DNA of 64,000 nucleotides, from contig PNKZ01000004.1 in assembly GCA_013822735.1 (NCBI GenBank), positions 248,001 to 312,000 of the forward strand, read 5' to 3'. Below the pieces are notes generated by a model that was given only the letters and a program-made list of their open reading frames with translations, was not told where the DNA came from and made no database searches. Made by a program: the position numbers and the translations under genes. Positions 1-8,026 of this stretch are shown here, in pieces (the first letter of the stretch is position 1; each line of letters opens with the position of its first letter). This DNA is from Pirellula sp. (GTDB taxonomy: Bacteria > Planctomycetota > Planctomycetia > Pirellulales > PNKZ01).

Positions 1-510
1 GCGGGCTTGAATCAGCGCCTCGGAAAGGGGTCGGCCGCCGCGATAGTCGCGCACGATGCGATGCAGCTCCGTCGCCAACGGCTCGGGCGTTTCTTGCGCG
101 ACGTTCTCGATGCCCTGGGCCAACGAAAGCCCGGCACGCGTGGCGTTGGCGAGCGCCGTCACGGTGCCGACCAATTGATCGCGCAGCAACTTGCTGCGCC
201 GATGGATCATGAGATGCAAGTAGAGCTTCGGCGCGACGTACACCAGATACACCGCGGCAAAGGCGACGGGCCACATCCCGAGGCCGATCGAAAACAGTAC
301 GAACACCGCGGCCATCGCAATGCCCCACCAGCGCATCAGCTCCGGCATGCGATCGCTTCCGAGGCTCAGCGCATCAAGCATCGGCCGCACCTCGGCGACG
401 TAGCGTACGGCCAAGCGATCCCAAAGCGGCATCACCAGTTGCACGACGTAAAACGCCGTCGCGCCGATGGCGATGCTCGAAGCGAAAAGTAGGATAGGTG
501 CCAAATCCAT
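1..510 (-). CDS. tadB: TadB-like tad pilus inner-membrane platform protein (3' end cut by window edge)
   Basis: The frame is open from ATG at 510 to the window edge, 170 codons with no stop, so the C-terminal part lies outside. The product starts MDLAPILLFASSIAIGATAF and has hydrophobic segments at about residues 5-25 and 60-90. It continues with a T2SSF-like stretch (LLRDQLVGTVTALANATRAG, then SLAQGIENVAQETPEPLATE). Members of this family are polytopic inner-membrane platform proteins on which the CpaF/TadA ATPase acts to assemble or retract Flp pili. It is the last visible gene of a minus-strand tad operon and begins 29 bases after the FHA-CpaF stop. TadB and TadC are hard to separate without the C-terminus; TadB is the better guess because it follows the ATPase directly. 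Confidence 0.85.
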   Translation of the reverse strand, partial: MDLAPILLFASSIAIGATAFYVVQLVMPLWDRLAVRYVAEVRPMLDALSLGSDRMPELMRWWGIAMAAVFVLFSIGLGMWPVAFAAVYLVYVAPKLYLHLMIHRRSKLLRDQLVGTVTALANATRAGLSLAQGIENVAQETPEPLATELHRIVRDYRGGRPLSEALIQAR

Positions 511-539
511 GATGTCGAACGATCGGCGCTCACGCAGAC

Positions 540-2426
540 TTAGAGATAGAACGTGTTCAAGTCCAACAAGCCGGTGCTGATCAGCTTTTCCATAAACGTC
601 GGTAAGCAACCGGTCGGGCGAAGCATCGGCTTGCCGTCGACCGTTTCCAATTGAAACAGATCCTTCAACCGCATCTGTTTGGTGACCTCGTCATACTCCA
701 CGACTTCGGCGATCTGCGTGACGCGGCGCGAGCCGTCGCGGAGTCGCGCTTGCTGAACGATGAGATCCACCGCCGAAGCGATCTGCCGATGGATCGACTC
801 GACCGGCAAGTCGGCCGCCATTTGCACCAACACCTCGAGGCGCAAGATCACGTCTTCAGCGCTATTCGCGTGAATCGTGGTCATCGAGCCGTCGTGTCCG
901 GTGTTCATGGCCTGGAGCATATCGAGCGACTCGCCCGAGCGGCATTCGCCGACGACGACACGGTCGGGCCGCATACGGAGAGCGTTCTTCACGAGATCGC
1001 GAATCGTGTACTCGCCGCGTCCTTCGACGTTGGCCCCTTTCGTTTCGAGCCGCACGACGTGTTCTTTGGCCAGCTGCAATTCGGCCGTGTCTTCGATCGT
1101 AACGATGCGTTCCTTGTCAGGAATGAAGTCGCTCAAGCAATTGAGCAGCGTGGTTTTACCGCTCCCGGTGCCGCCGGCAATGATGATGTTGGCGCGCGAC
1201 AACACGGCTGCCTTGAGAAAGGCCGCTACCGTCGGCGTCAGGCTCCCCTTGGCGATCAGGTCGTCGACTTTCAACCGTCGCGATGGGAACTTGCGAATGG
1301 TGATGCACGGACCGCTAACGGCCAGCGGCGGAATCACGGCGTTGACGCGACTCCCGTCCCACAGCCGGGCATCCACGAGCGGCTGCGACTTGTCGATGCG
1401 CCGCCCCACGCGCGAGACAATCCGTTCGATAATCGCCAACGTTGTTTCGTCCGACGTGAAGCGACGGCCCGAATTCTCCAGCACGCCCGACTTCTCGATG
1501 TAAATATGCTCGCGGTCGACGACCATGATTTCCGACACCGTCGGCACGCGGAGCAAATCTTCGAGCGGACCGTAGCCGAAGACGATGTCTTTGATTTGCT
1601 TCTTGAGGTAGCGAAAGGCCAGGTATTCGCGAAAGTCGCGATGCACGGCATCGGCCTGGGCCGCAAACGCGGGCCAAAACTTGCGTTCGACGGCTTCCAG
1701 ACGTTCCGTAAGAGGCGCCGACGCAGGGATCTCCAACTGCCGGGTCAACCGCAGGTTGGTCTCCTGCATTTCCCGTTCGCGATCGGCTACGATGGAAAGA
1801 ATGCGACTCCAGGGAGCGCCGCCGGCGAGCGAGTTGTCCACGGTCGCGGCCGACGAATTGAGCATATCGTTCAGCATTTCGCTACGAAGCGCATGGCCGG
1901 CGACGTGCAAAATGAGCGCGTCGTTCTCCGCTTTGAGCAATCCGCGTAGCCGAGCGATCTCTTCGATGTTGTGCTCGAGCACGAGGAGGTATTCGTCGGT
2001 CTGACCGCGACTATCGTGGAACTGCGATTTCAAATCCATCCGCTGCAGCAGTTCCAGGTGCACTTCAGAGACAAACTCCGAGAGTTTCCGATCGTGCTCC
2101 CGGCGACGGCCGTCGTCCGTCTGCTTGGCGGCATGCGGGAACTCCAGCAGCAACGTAAAAGGACCGAGCGATAATTCGGCGTCGTCGGAGATGAGCTCCT
2201 TCTCGCCGAGATACATGTCGCGCTCGCCGAGTTGGCAGACGCCGCCGCCGCTGACGACAAGCTCCCAACCTTGCGCCTTCTTCAAAAACTCCAGCGCGCG
2301 ATCCGCAATAAACGGACTGTTGAGCACGATATCGTTGTCGGCGGCGCGCCCGACGCGCAGATAGTTGCCGCGCACGTCGTAAACGCGCGGGCTATTATCC
2401 AGCAGATGGTTGTAGCGAATGCGCAT
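540..2426 (-). CDS. cpaF: FHA domain-CpaF/TadA pilus assembly ATPase fusion
   Basis: The protein has 628 residues from ATG at 2426. The start is fixed by context: the upstream gene stops at 2428, one base before this ATG, and the frame upstream of it is only out-of-frame shadow. Residues 1-100 look like an FHA phosphothreonine-binding domain (GNYLRVGRAADNDIVLNSPF). Residues 110-260 are a linker rich in charged helices. Residues 270-610 are a type II/IV secretion ATPase of the CpaF/TadA group, with Walker A GGTGSGKTT near 418-426, an acidic box ending in TIEDTAEL, and Walker B-like RPDRVVVGE near 487. The family hydrolyses ATP to drive Flp pilus polymerisation on TadB/TadC. The FHA domain suggests control by Ser/Thr kinases. 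A second CpaF without FHA lies at 9228-10349. Confidence 0.95.
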   Translation of the reverse strand: MRIRYNHLLDNSPRVYDVRGNYLRVGRAADNDIVLNSPFIADRALEFLKKAQGWELVVSGGGVCQLGERDMYLGEKELISDDAELSLGPFTLLLEFPHAAKQTDDGRRREHDRKLSEFVSEVHLELLQRMDLKSQFHDSRGQTDEYLLVLEHNIEEIARLRGLLKAENDALILHVAGHALRSEMLNDMLNSSAATVDNSLAGGAPWSRILSIVADREREMQETNLRLTRQLEIPASAPLTERLEAVERKFWPAFAAQADAVHRDFREYLAFRYLKKQIKDIVFGYGPLEDLLRVPTVSEIMVVDREHIYIEKSGVLENSGRRFTSDETTLAIIERIVSRVGRRIDKSQPLVDARLWDGSRVNAVIPPLAVSGPCITIRKFPSRRLKVDDLIAKGSLTPTVAAFLKAAVLSRANIIIAGGTGSGKTTLLNCLSDFIPDKERIVTIEDTAELQLAKEHVVRLETKGANVEGRGEYTIRDLVKNALRMRPDRVVVGECRSGESLDMLQAMNTGHDGSMTTIHANSAEDVILRLEVLVQMAADLPVESIHRQIASAVDLIVQQARLRDGSRRVTQIAEVVEYDEVTKQMRLKDLFQLETVDGKPMLRPTGCLPTFMEKLISTGLLDLNTFYL

Positions 2427-2427
2427 C

Positions 2428-3276
2428 TTAGGGTGCCGGGGCTGGAGGAGTTGCGGTCGCCGACGCCGCTGGAGGAGCGGCGGTCTTGGCGGCCTTCGCA
2501 TCGCGCAGCCGACGGAGCTTGTCGACGTCCTGATAAAGGACCATCGCCACAAACGGTTTGCCGTCGCTTTGCCGAGCGCTTTGGGCGGCAAGCAACTTGC
2601 GCGCAGCCTCGGGCACGGGACGAGCGGAGGTCGGCGTACCTTCGGAAGTCGGCGCCATGCCGGGATCGAGCTTCACCGCCAGCGTCACAAAGTTCGTATT
2701 GCCGCGATCTCGATCTTCCTGTTCCGTCTCACCCGGTTGTTCGAGCGTTCGTCCGCCGACGCTCAGGATACGAAACGGGCCGACCTCTTCGAACTGAGCA
2801 TTCAACTGCACGGGGACATTTGCGGAATCGCTCGCCGAGGTCTTGTTTGCTTGCGGCGCCAGCGGCACGACCAGCCCGATCTGGTTGCCGACCTTCAGCA
2901 GACTCGCTTCGTAGTCGACCCCTTCCAACGAAACGTGCAACGCAATCTCATCGGGTCCGGGAAGAAAATCGGCCGAGAGATAGCGCACGTCCTGCCAGAA
3001 GACAAAGTCGCCGTTGCGAAGGTCGCGGCGAATCGGCAGATCGAGCACCGCGGCCCGTTCTTCCCAAGGTACGAGCGTTTTCTTGAGTGTGTCGAAATCG
3101 GAGCCGACGATTTTAAACGGCGTGAGCTGACTCTCATCGAGCGGCTTATCGACCGGACAATCTTCGTTGACCGTGACGAACTCGCGCCCGAGTTGCGGCT
3201 GCACGGCCATCCAGTTTAAGACGAATGCCAATACACCGAGCCCGAGCGGAATTAGCAGCTTACCGAGGTTCTTCAT
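2428..3276 (-). CDS. cpaB: CpaB-like tad pilus assembly protein
   Basis: The protein has 282 residues, with one N-terminal transmembrane or signal segment (residues 5-22, LLIPLGLGVLAFVLNWMAV) followed by a periplasmic part. Residues 35-110 resemble the SAF/CpaB (RcpC) layout, with a stretch VPWEERAAVLDLPIRRDL that recalls the ethanol-sensitive loop of CpaB proteins. The C-terminal 40 residues are rich in Ala and Pro. It starts inside the stop of the upstream gene (ATGA-type overlap at 3273-3276) and is followed one base later by FHA-cpaF, so it is translationally coupled on both sides. CpaB proteins line the periplasmic channel below the CpaC secretin; no secretin gene is visible here. The call rests on topology, the SAF-like stretch and context rather than on strong motifs. 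Confidence 0.65.
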   Translation of the reverse strand: MKNLGKLLIPLGLGVLAFVLNWMAVQPQLGREFVTVNEDCPVDKPLDESQLTPFKIVGSDFDTLKKTLVPWEERAAVLDLPIRRDLRNGDFVFWQDVRYLSADFLPGPDEIALHVSLEGVDYEASLLKVGNQIGLVVPLAPQANKTSASDSANVPVQLNAQFEEVGPFRILSVGGRTLEQPGETEQEDRDRGNTNFVTLAVKLDPGMAPTSEGTPTSARPVPEAARKLLAAQSARQSDGKPFVAMVLYQDVDKLRRLRDAKAAKTAAPPAASATATPPAPAP

Positions 3277-4196
3277 GGTGCGAACTTCTGAGTGTTATTC
3301 AAAGGCGGAACGTCGGCCGCCGAGGCATCGAGCACTAGTACGGTGGTCACTCCTTGCAAACGGGGCTCCCACATGATCACGCGTAGCAATCGACCGCGGT
3401 GTTCGCAAAATCCTTCACTGAAATCCGAAGCATCGTACGCGGTCTTCAAAGTAACCGGGGAGCCGGCCGTACGCCAGAATTGTAGCAGCGCGGCCATTTT
3501 TTCTTGGCAACGGGAAAACTGGCCGATTACGCGATGTGTCCCATCGCGACGAACGGCCAACAGTTCTAAATGCTCGGGATACGGCAACAGCGATTCCCCT
3601 GCCGGTAGCAAATTTGATTCGTCGGAGCGCGCGGTTTCAATGGTCGACCATTGATCAGGAGCAAGTTGAAAGACCGCTCGCGCCGTGAGCAACCGTTCTT
3701 GCGCATCCCCCGTGGTCGCGGCGATTTCGGCACGCAGCGTCGGCGAGTCGAACCGATAGACGCGACGAGAACCTTGCATCGTGCCGACGAGCTTGAAGTT
3801 ACGCACAAGTTCCATCACGGTACGTTCCCAATCGCCGACGACGACATCGGCAGCGACGGTCGTGGGTAACGGTCGAGAGAAAAACGCGGGAATTGCCGTA
3901 TTCGTCGCGCTGCCGACCGCCAAAGTCCAGCCTGCTTCCACAAACTCCCAACGACCGCTCAACGAAGCAGCCATCAGGGCATCCGCCGTGTCGGTCGGCT
4001 CAGGCTTTGAAGCCGGCGGCGTATCTAAGGCCGCGGCCGCCTCGGGCTCGCGGTCGTGCATCAGGGCGCCGAAGCGGGTGATGGTCCAATAACCCACGGC
4101 GAGCACCGCGGCGGCCAGGGCTATTCGACCAAGGGCGATCAACGCCTGACGGCGACGGTCGACGGGTTGGAGCTCCGGAAGTGAAGTAGACGACAT
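3273..4196 (-). CDS. Membrane-anchored protein of unknown function in the tad operon
   Basis: The protein has 307 residues. A cytoplasmic N-terminus of about 20 residues is followed by one transmembrane helix (about 22-42, LGRIALAAAVLAVGYWTI), an Ala/Pro-rich linker to about residue 75, and a soluble extracytoplasmic domain without cysteines typical of secretins or any catalytic motif I recognise. It ends with a strand-rich region (LLRVIMWEPRLQGVTTVLVL). It sits two bases downstream of a TadE-like gene and overlaps the CpaB-like gene by four bases, so it is part of the tad operon. A bitopic periplasmic assembly factor is the likely role by position only. Confidence 0.8.
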   Translation of the reverse strand: MSSTSLPELQPVDRRRQALIALGRIALAAAVLAVGYWTITRFGALMHDREPEAAAALDTPPASKPEPTDTADALMAASLSGRWEFVEAGWTLAVGSATNTAIPAFFSRPLPTTVAADVVVGDWERTVMELVRNFKLVGTMQGSRRVYRFDSPTLRAEIAATTGDAQERLLTARAVFQLAPDQWSTIETARSDESNLLPAGESLLPYPEHLELLAVRRDGTHRVIGQFSRCQEKMAALLQFWRTAGSPVTLKTAYDASDFSEGFCEHRGRLLRVIMWEPRLQGVTTVLVLDASAADVPPLNNTQKFAP

Positions 4197-4198
4197 GT

Positions 4199-5053
4199 TT
4201 AGAACTTCTCGGAACGTTCCACGAGGTCTCGTTCTTTGCGACGCTGTTCGAGTTCCTTTTCCTTTTGATCGCGTTGGGCCTCCTTGACCTTGATCTGAGC
4301 GTCGATCTCGCCTTGCTTGATTTTCAACTCTTCCGGCTTGTCTTTCAGGTCGATTTCGGCCTGATCCCGGTCTTTGTTGAGTTGCGTGATATCTTGGTTG
4401 AGTTGACGGATTTCTCCTTCGAGGCGAGTGACTTCGCTTTGAAGACGCTTCTTCTCTTCCTCACGCTTCTTCTTCGCTTCTTCTTGCTGGCGTCTGGCGT
4501 CGGCAAGGCCGGGCGGGTCTTCTTGTGTCGCCTGCGAAGCATTGCCCAAGCCTTCCACGGTCGAGGCAACGGAAGAACCGAGACCACGCAACTGATCGAT
4601 TACGGAGGTAAGCTTGCCGGCGCTCCCCGCGAACACGAGCTCGCCGTAGAGTTTCAGTCGATTGCCGTCGTCGAGCGGCAGCTCGGTATAGCTCCACGTA
4701 TTGCGGAGCACGGAGAGTTGCGAACTCGCCGAGATTTGCGACGAAGGAAACACTCGCACGGCCGCATCGGTACGCGAGGCGCTACCGCGAATGATGTCGC
4801 GGGTATAGCGGTCGCTCGTCGCGACGTCTTCCAGGAGAAAGCGATCGAACCCGTCGGCCGACTTGTGCTTCAGCCCCTGATTCATGGCGTTCGTACGGGC
4901 TTCCATCGAGATTTGCGATGTGAGCACCATGCCGTCGGCCGTGAGAATGATCAGGGCGATCATCAGCACGAGAATGGGCATCGACAACGCCATTTCGAGC
5001 GTGGCCAAACCGCGGCGATGAGTGGTACGAATGTTCATGGCGGCGCGATGCAT
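4199..5053 (-). CDS. TadE-like minor pilin with C-terminal coiled coil
   Basis: The protein has 284 residues. Near the N-terminus it has the TadE signature RRGLATLEMALSMPILVLMI (residues 14-33), with a hydrophobic helix preceded by a short basic leader. Glu at the fifth position after the Gly of RRG fits prepilin-peptidase cleavage. Residues 50-165 are an extracytoplasmic region. Residues 185-284 are extremely rich in Lys, Glu and Gln with regular heptads, a long coiled coil. That tail is unusual, since TadE proteins are normally about 150-200 residues. The ATG at 5053 overlaps the upstream stop as TAATG, indicating coupling; an alternative ATG at 5038 is possible. Confidence 0.85.
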   Translation of the reverse strand: MHRAAMNIRTTHRRGLATLEMALSMPILVLMIALIILTADGMVLTSQISMEARTNAMNQGLKHKSADGFDRFLLEDVATSDRYTRDIIRGSASRTDAAVRVFPSSQISASSQLSVLRNTWSYTELPLDDGNRLKLYGELVFAGSAGKLTSVIDQLRGLGSSVASTVEGLGNASQATQEDPPGLADARRQQEEAKKKREEEKKRLQSEVTRLEGEIRQLNQDITQLNKDRDQAEIDLKDKPEELKIKQGEIDAQIKVKEAQRDQKEKELEQRRKERDLVERSEKF

Positions 5054-6996
5054 TAGTGCGTTCGGAAGGTATCTAGGTCCAGCGGAAGTTTGAGCAAAGT
5101 GTTACGCATTCCGTCCGGCATTCGCAGCCCGGCCCGCCAGGCCTCGCTGTAGCGCGTGACCGGCGTAAGCTTGGCTTGCCAGTTGAGCCGCACGTCGGGA
5201 TGCTCAGACGCCTTGGTGAACATGATGAACGGGATCGCCGGCGGTATGATACGCATGTCGGCGTCGTCTCCTTCCAGAAACTCATACGCCCGGGCGCTCG
5301 CAATGGGAGCACGCCAGTTTAAGGTGTCCCAACCGAGTTCCGGCTGGAAGGTGCTGCCGTCGCGCCAGCCTGCGATGTTTTGGCGATTCCCGTTGTAAAA
5401 AATGGCTTGCGAGTAGGCGACCATGCCGTCCTTGGGTGCTGAGCCAAAAATCGCAGTGGCAAGCGGCTGCCGAGCGTCGCGATGCACGAAGGCCAGTTGC
5501 GTGAAGAGCGGTTCGGCCTTCTTGCCGTCGGTGGTCCACGGTTCCTTCCCCTTGCCCGACTTGGGCGCCCCCTGCATGACGAACATCGCCAGCTTCCGCT
5601 GATTCTTCTGACCGCCGTAGGTGCCGATGCGGTATTGATACGCCTTGGCAACCGTGTAGCGATTCGTCCAGCGCGAGTACCAAGTACCTGCACGGGAGAC
5701 CATCAACACGCCGGCAAACCATTCGCGGATCGGCTTGCGCCAGCCGCGAACATAGGGGTAAGTGGCCCGCGTCCATTGCGATTGCTCAATCTTCTTCCAT
5801 TCCTGCGTGCTGAGCTTCGGGAGCGAATCGCGACTGAGGTTGGCGCCGGGGCCGTAGCCGTCTTTGCCGGGGTTGGGGCGAAGCGAGGCGCCGGGATTCT
5901 GCACGCTGCCGTTGGTGCCGAGCGTGTCGTTGGCGTCGTCGAGGAAGCTGGTCGCCGAGCCGAGCACGTCGAATGCTTTCAGCACGCCGTCGGCCGGCGA
6001 TTCGGCGTTACCCGCCCGAGGCTCGCGACCGGTGCCGAGGCCTTGACCTTGCGGGGCCGGTTCCCGTTCGACCGGAAGCTCCACGCGGGCCGGATAAAGC
6101 ACCAGTTCCACGCCGTTGCGTTTGGCAGTTTCTTCGGCCACGCGCGTCGCAATGACGGGAAACTGCTTGGTGCAGACCTCGGCATAGTTCTCCAGGAAGG
6201 GAAGCATCTGAGATTCCACGACGCGCCGCTTGGCGACTTTCGAGAACAGCTTAGCGATCTCTTCGATGCCGTCGATGATGAGCACTTCTTGGAACATCTT
6301 GCCGACAAGCACGCTCAGCGGAATGTTGATCGCCCAATAGAGCACTTCGCCGATGCCGAAAGGAATGAACCGCACGGCAAAGGCGACCAGCCGCCCGATC
6401 AAGACTTCGGTCATGTAGTACTTGAGCGTCAGGCGGGCATCGAAGATCGTGCCGAAGGCGAGATGCTTGCCGCCGCTGTCGTCGTCACTGCCGCCGTCTT
6501 TCTTCATACGATTGACGGTTTGCTCATCGAGCGCGTGCAATTCGTAGCTGCTGCTGAGCGGCAGCAACGTGGTGAGCGACGTATTGAGGAGCGTCGAAGG
6601 AGGGGAACTTTTCCGTTCATCGCCGTTGGCGACATTGTCATCGAGTTCCGTGCCGCCGAGCGCTTCGTGAAGCACCATCAGCGCGGTGAGCTCGCCGAGC
6701 ATGTGGTTCGTCAGCGTGATCGCGTTCATACCGCGAGCGGTCATCGAACTGCTGGTGAGAATCGACGCATCAGCGGCGTTTTGTAGGTCGACCTTCTGCT
6801 TGACGGCGCCGCCGACGTTGAAAACGAGCGTCACCAGCAGGGCCATGAATAGCACGGCCACGCAGGTGATGAAGCTGAGAAAGCCCGATTCGGAACTGTG
6901 CAGCGAAGGGGATGCCTGCAGCGAGCGGGAATCTTGGCGTGGAGTGCCGTCGTCGTTTGCCAGAAGGGCCCAGAGGTTATTTCGCGGCCGGCACAT
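5053..6996 (-). CDS. tadG: TadG-like pilus assembly protein
   Basis: The protein has 647 residues. A cytoplasmic N-terminus of about 38 residues precedes a single transmembrane segment (FLSFITCVAVLFMALLVTLV), then a TadE/G-type continuation (VDLQNAADASILTSSSMTAR), in which the AADAS stretch is the hallmark of TadG N-termini. A second hydrophobic patch at about residues 215-245 may be membrane-associated. The C-terminal half is a large extracytoplasmic domain rich in Trp and Tyr, with no metal-ion-dependent adhesion motif that I can see. The start overlaps the end of the preceding TadE-like gene by 20 bases. TadG proteins are envelope-anchored and needed for pilus assembly or surface attachment in tad systems. 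Confidence 0.88.
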   Translation of the reverse strand: MCRPRNNLWALLANDDGTPRQDSRSLQASPSLHSSESGFLSFITCVAVLFMALLVTLVFNVGGAVKQKVDLQNAADASILTSSSMTARGMNAITLTNHMLGELTALMVLHEALGGTELDDNVANGDERKSSPPSTLLNTSLTTLLPLSSSYELHALDEQTVNRMKKDGGSDDDSGGKHLAFGTIFDARLTLKYYMTEVLIGRLVAFAVRFIPFGIGEVLYWAINIPLSVLVGKMFQEVLIIDGIEEIAKLFSKVAKRRVVESQMLPFLENYAEVCTKQFPVIATRVAEETAKRNGVELVLYPARVELPVEREPAPQGQGLGTGREPRAGNAESPADGVLKAFDVLGSATSFLDDANDTLGTNGSVQNPGASLRPNPGKDGYGPGANLSRDSLPKLSTQEWKKIEQSQWTRATYPYVRGWRKPIREWFAGVLMVSRAGTWYSRWTNRYTVAKAYQYRIGTYGGQKNQRKLAMFVMQGAPKSGKGKEPWTTDGKKAEPLFTQLAFVHRDARQPLATAIFGSAPKDGMVAYSQAIFYNGNRQNIAGWRDGSTFQPELGWDTLNWRAPIASARAYEFLEGDDADMRIIPPAIPFIMFTKASEHPDVRLNWQAKLTPVTRYSEAWRAGLRMPDGMRNTLLKLPLDLDTFRTH

Positions 6997-7756
6997 AACT
7001 AATTCCTAAAGGACGCGACGGAGGATTCTTCTCGTCGCTACGAGGGGCTTGGTTTTCCAATTTCACTACCGTGTGAATGTTCGTCGTATAGAAGCCGAAG
7101 AGGGTGGGAGAGCCGAAGATGCGGCCGATGGCGGGCATGTGAAACGGCGCCTTGTAGTCGAGGGTGACCGTGACGTCTTTCTTGTAGTCGTTGCCGCCGT
7201 CGACCGTGACCTTCGTGGCCCAAGAGGCGTAGAGCCACTTCCAGCCGATGTAGTCGAAGTCGGCCGGATTTTCGGCAAAGCTCTTGTGCGCCGCGTAGTA
7301 GACGAGGCCCGACGGGGGCGGCGTGGTGATCGGACGATGTCGCGCGTTGCTCGACGCAAAGGGCGTCATGGCGTTTTGCGCAGCGGCTTCCACTTTGTCT
7401 TGGGCCGTGCCCGGGGAAACACCGGAGGGAACCCAAACGACGGCGGCTCGGGCCGCGGCGTACGCGGCGTAGACCGTGCCGATCTTTGCGACCAGGATCA
7501 ACGTGAGATCGACCACGAGGCAGATGATCAGTGCGATAAGCGGGATCGTGAGCATATAGCTCAACGAGTACGCGGCTCCGGCCTCGCAGCCATTGAGCCC
7601 GCGCCAGGCGCGACGCTCGGCGGAATTTCGCCGCGCCGCACGGAGCACACCGGTGGCAAGAGCGCCCAGAGCGAGCAGACCGAGCAACCATACGGCCCAA
7701 ACCCATTCGACCGAGCGGAAGAATTCCGGCATCAGGTTGAGCGAAGGGGCATCCAT
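6977..7756 (-). CDS. TadE-like pilus protein with two membrane segments
   Basis: I chose ATG at 7756 (MDAPSLNLMPEFF), giving 259 residues. The frame stays open upstream to 7945, but that stretch is Ser/Arg-rich shadow of the small gene at 7806-7982. A first hydrophobic helix lies at about 18-40 (VWAVWLLGLLALGALATGVL). A second lies at about 68-95, preceded by a TadE-like GCEAGAAYSLSYMLTIPL. After it comes a tract like other TadE proteins (AAYAAARAAVVWVPSG) and a soluble C-terminal domain. It is positioned between a tiny TadE-like gene and tadG in the same operon. The extra N-terminal helix is unusual for TadE. Confidence 0.8.
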   Translation of the reverse strand: MDAPSLNLMPEFFRSVEWVWAVWLLGLLALGALATGVLRAARRNSAERRAWRGLNGCEAGAAYSLSYMLTIPLIALIICLVVDLTLILVAKIGTVYAAYAAARAAVVWVPSGVSPGTAQDKVEAAAQNAMTPFASSNARHRPITTPPPSGLVYYAAHKSFAENPADFDYIGWKWLYASWATKVTVDGGNDYKKDVTVTLDYKAPFHMPAIGRIFGSPTLFGFYTTNIHTVVKLENQAPRSDEKNPPSRPLGISYVPAAK

Positions 7757-7805
7757 GGTCGCACGGTTGAGAGAGTGTGGTGAGCGGGACGAGTAGCGGG
7801 AGCGA

Positions 7806-7982
7806 CTACAGATAAGGCCAAACGACGAGCGACTGAATGATTTGAAACAAGCGACCGCAAGCTTGCTTCGCAACGAAGAACAGAGCGATCGCGAACGGGA
7901 GCATGATGCCGGTGGCCAGAGCGACTTCCATAGTCGAGAGACCACGGCGAAAGCGACGGCGTTGACGGCGGAAGCGATTCAT
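7806..7982 (-). CDS. 58-residue TadE/pilin-like small membrane protein
   Basis: This small frame runs from ATG at 7982 to TAG at 7806. The protein begins with a very basic leader (MNRFRRQRRRFRRG, residues 1-14), then LSTMEVALATGIMLPFAIAL and FFVAKQACGRLFQIIQSLVV. The Gly-Leu-Ser-Thr-Met-Glu junction followed by a hydrophobic helix is what a prepilin peptidase or TadE-type substrate looks like, with Glu at the fifth position after Gly14. It lies between the prepilin-peptidase gene (44 bases upstream) and the TadE-like gene (49 bases downstream). I infer a minor pilin or truncated TadE-like protein. It is short enough to be missed by length-filtered gene calls. Confidence 0.72.
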   Translation of the reverse strand: MNRFRRQRRRFRRGLSTMEVALATGIMLPFAIALFFVAKQACGRLFQIIQSLVVWPYL

Positions 7983-8026
7983 GGTGACGACTCGTGGTTA
8001 CGCGGCGCTGTGGTGCTTCCGCTCGA

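Noticed and set aside
651-1949. Long plus-strand open frame opposite the FHA-cpaF gene
   Set aside because: Composition is His/Arg/Gln-rich with no domain, and the opposite strand has clear ATPase motifs, so it is a high-GC shadow.
5482-6786. 434-codon plus-strand frame opposite tadG
   Set aside because: Antisense shadow; the minus strand has the AADAS TadG signature and proper operon spacing.
6977-7945. Long N-terminal extension of the TadE-like protein to 7945
   Set aside because: The extension is an out-of-frame copy of the small TadE-like gene at 7806-7982; ATG at 7756 fits the operon.
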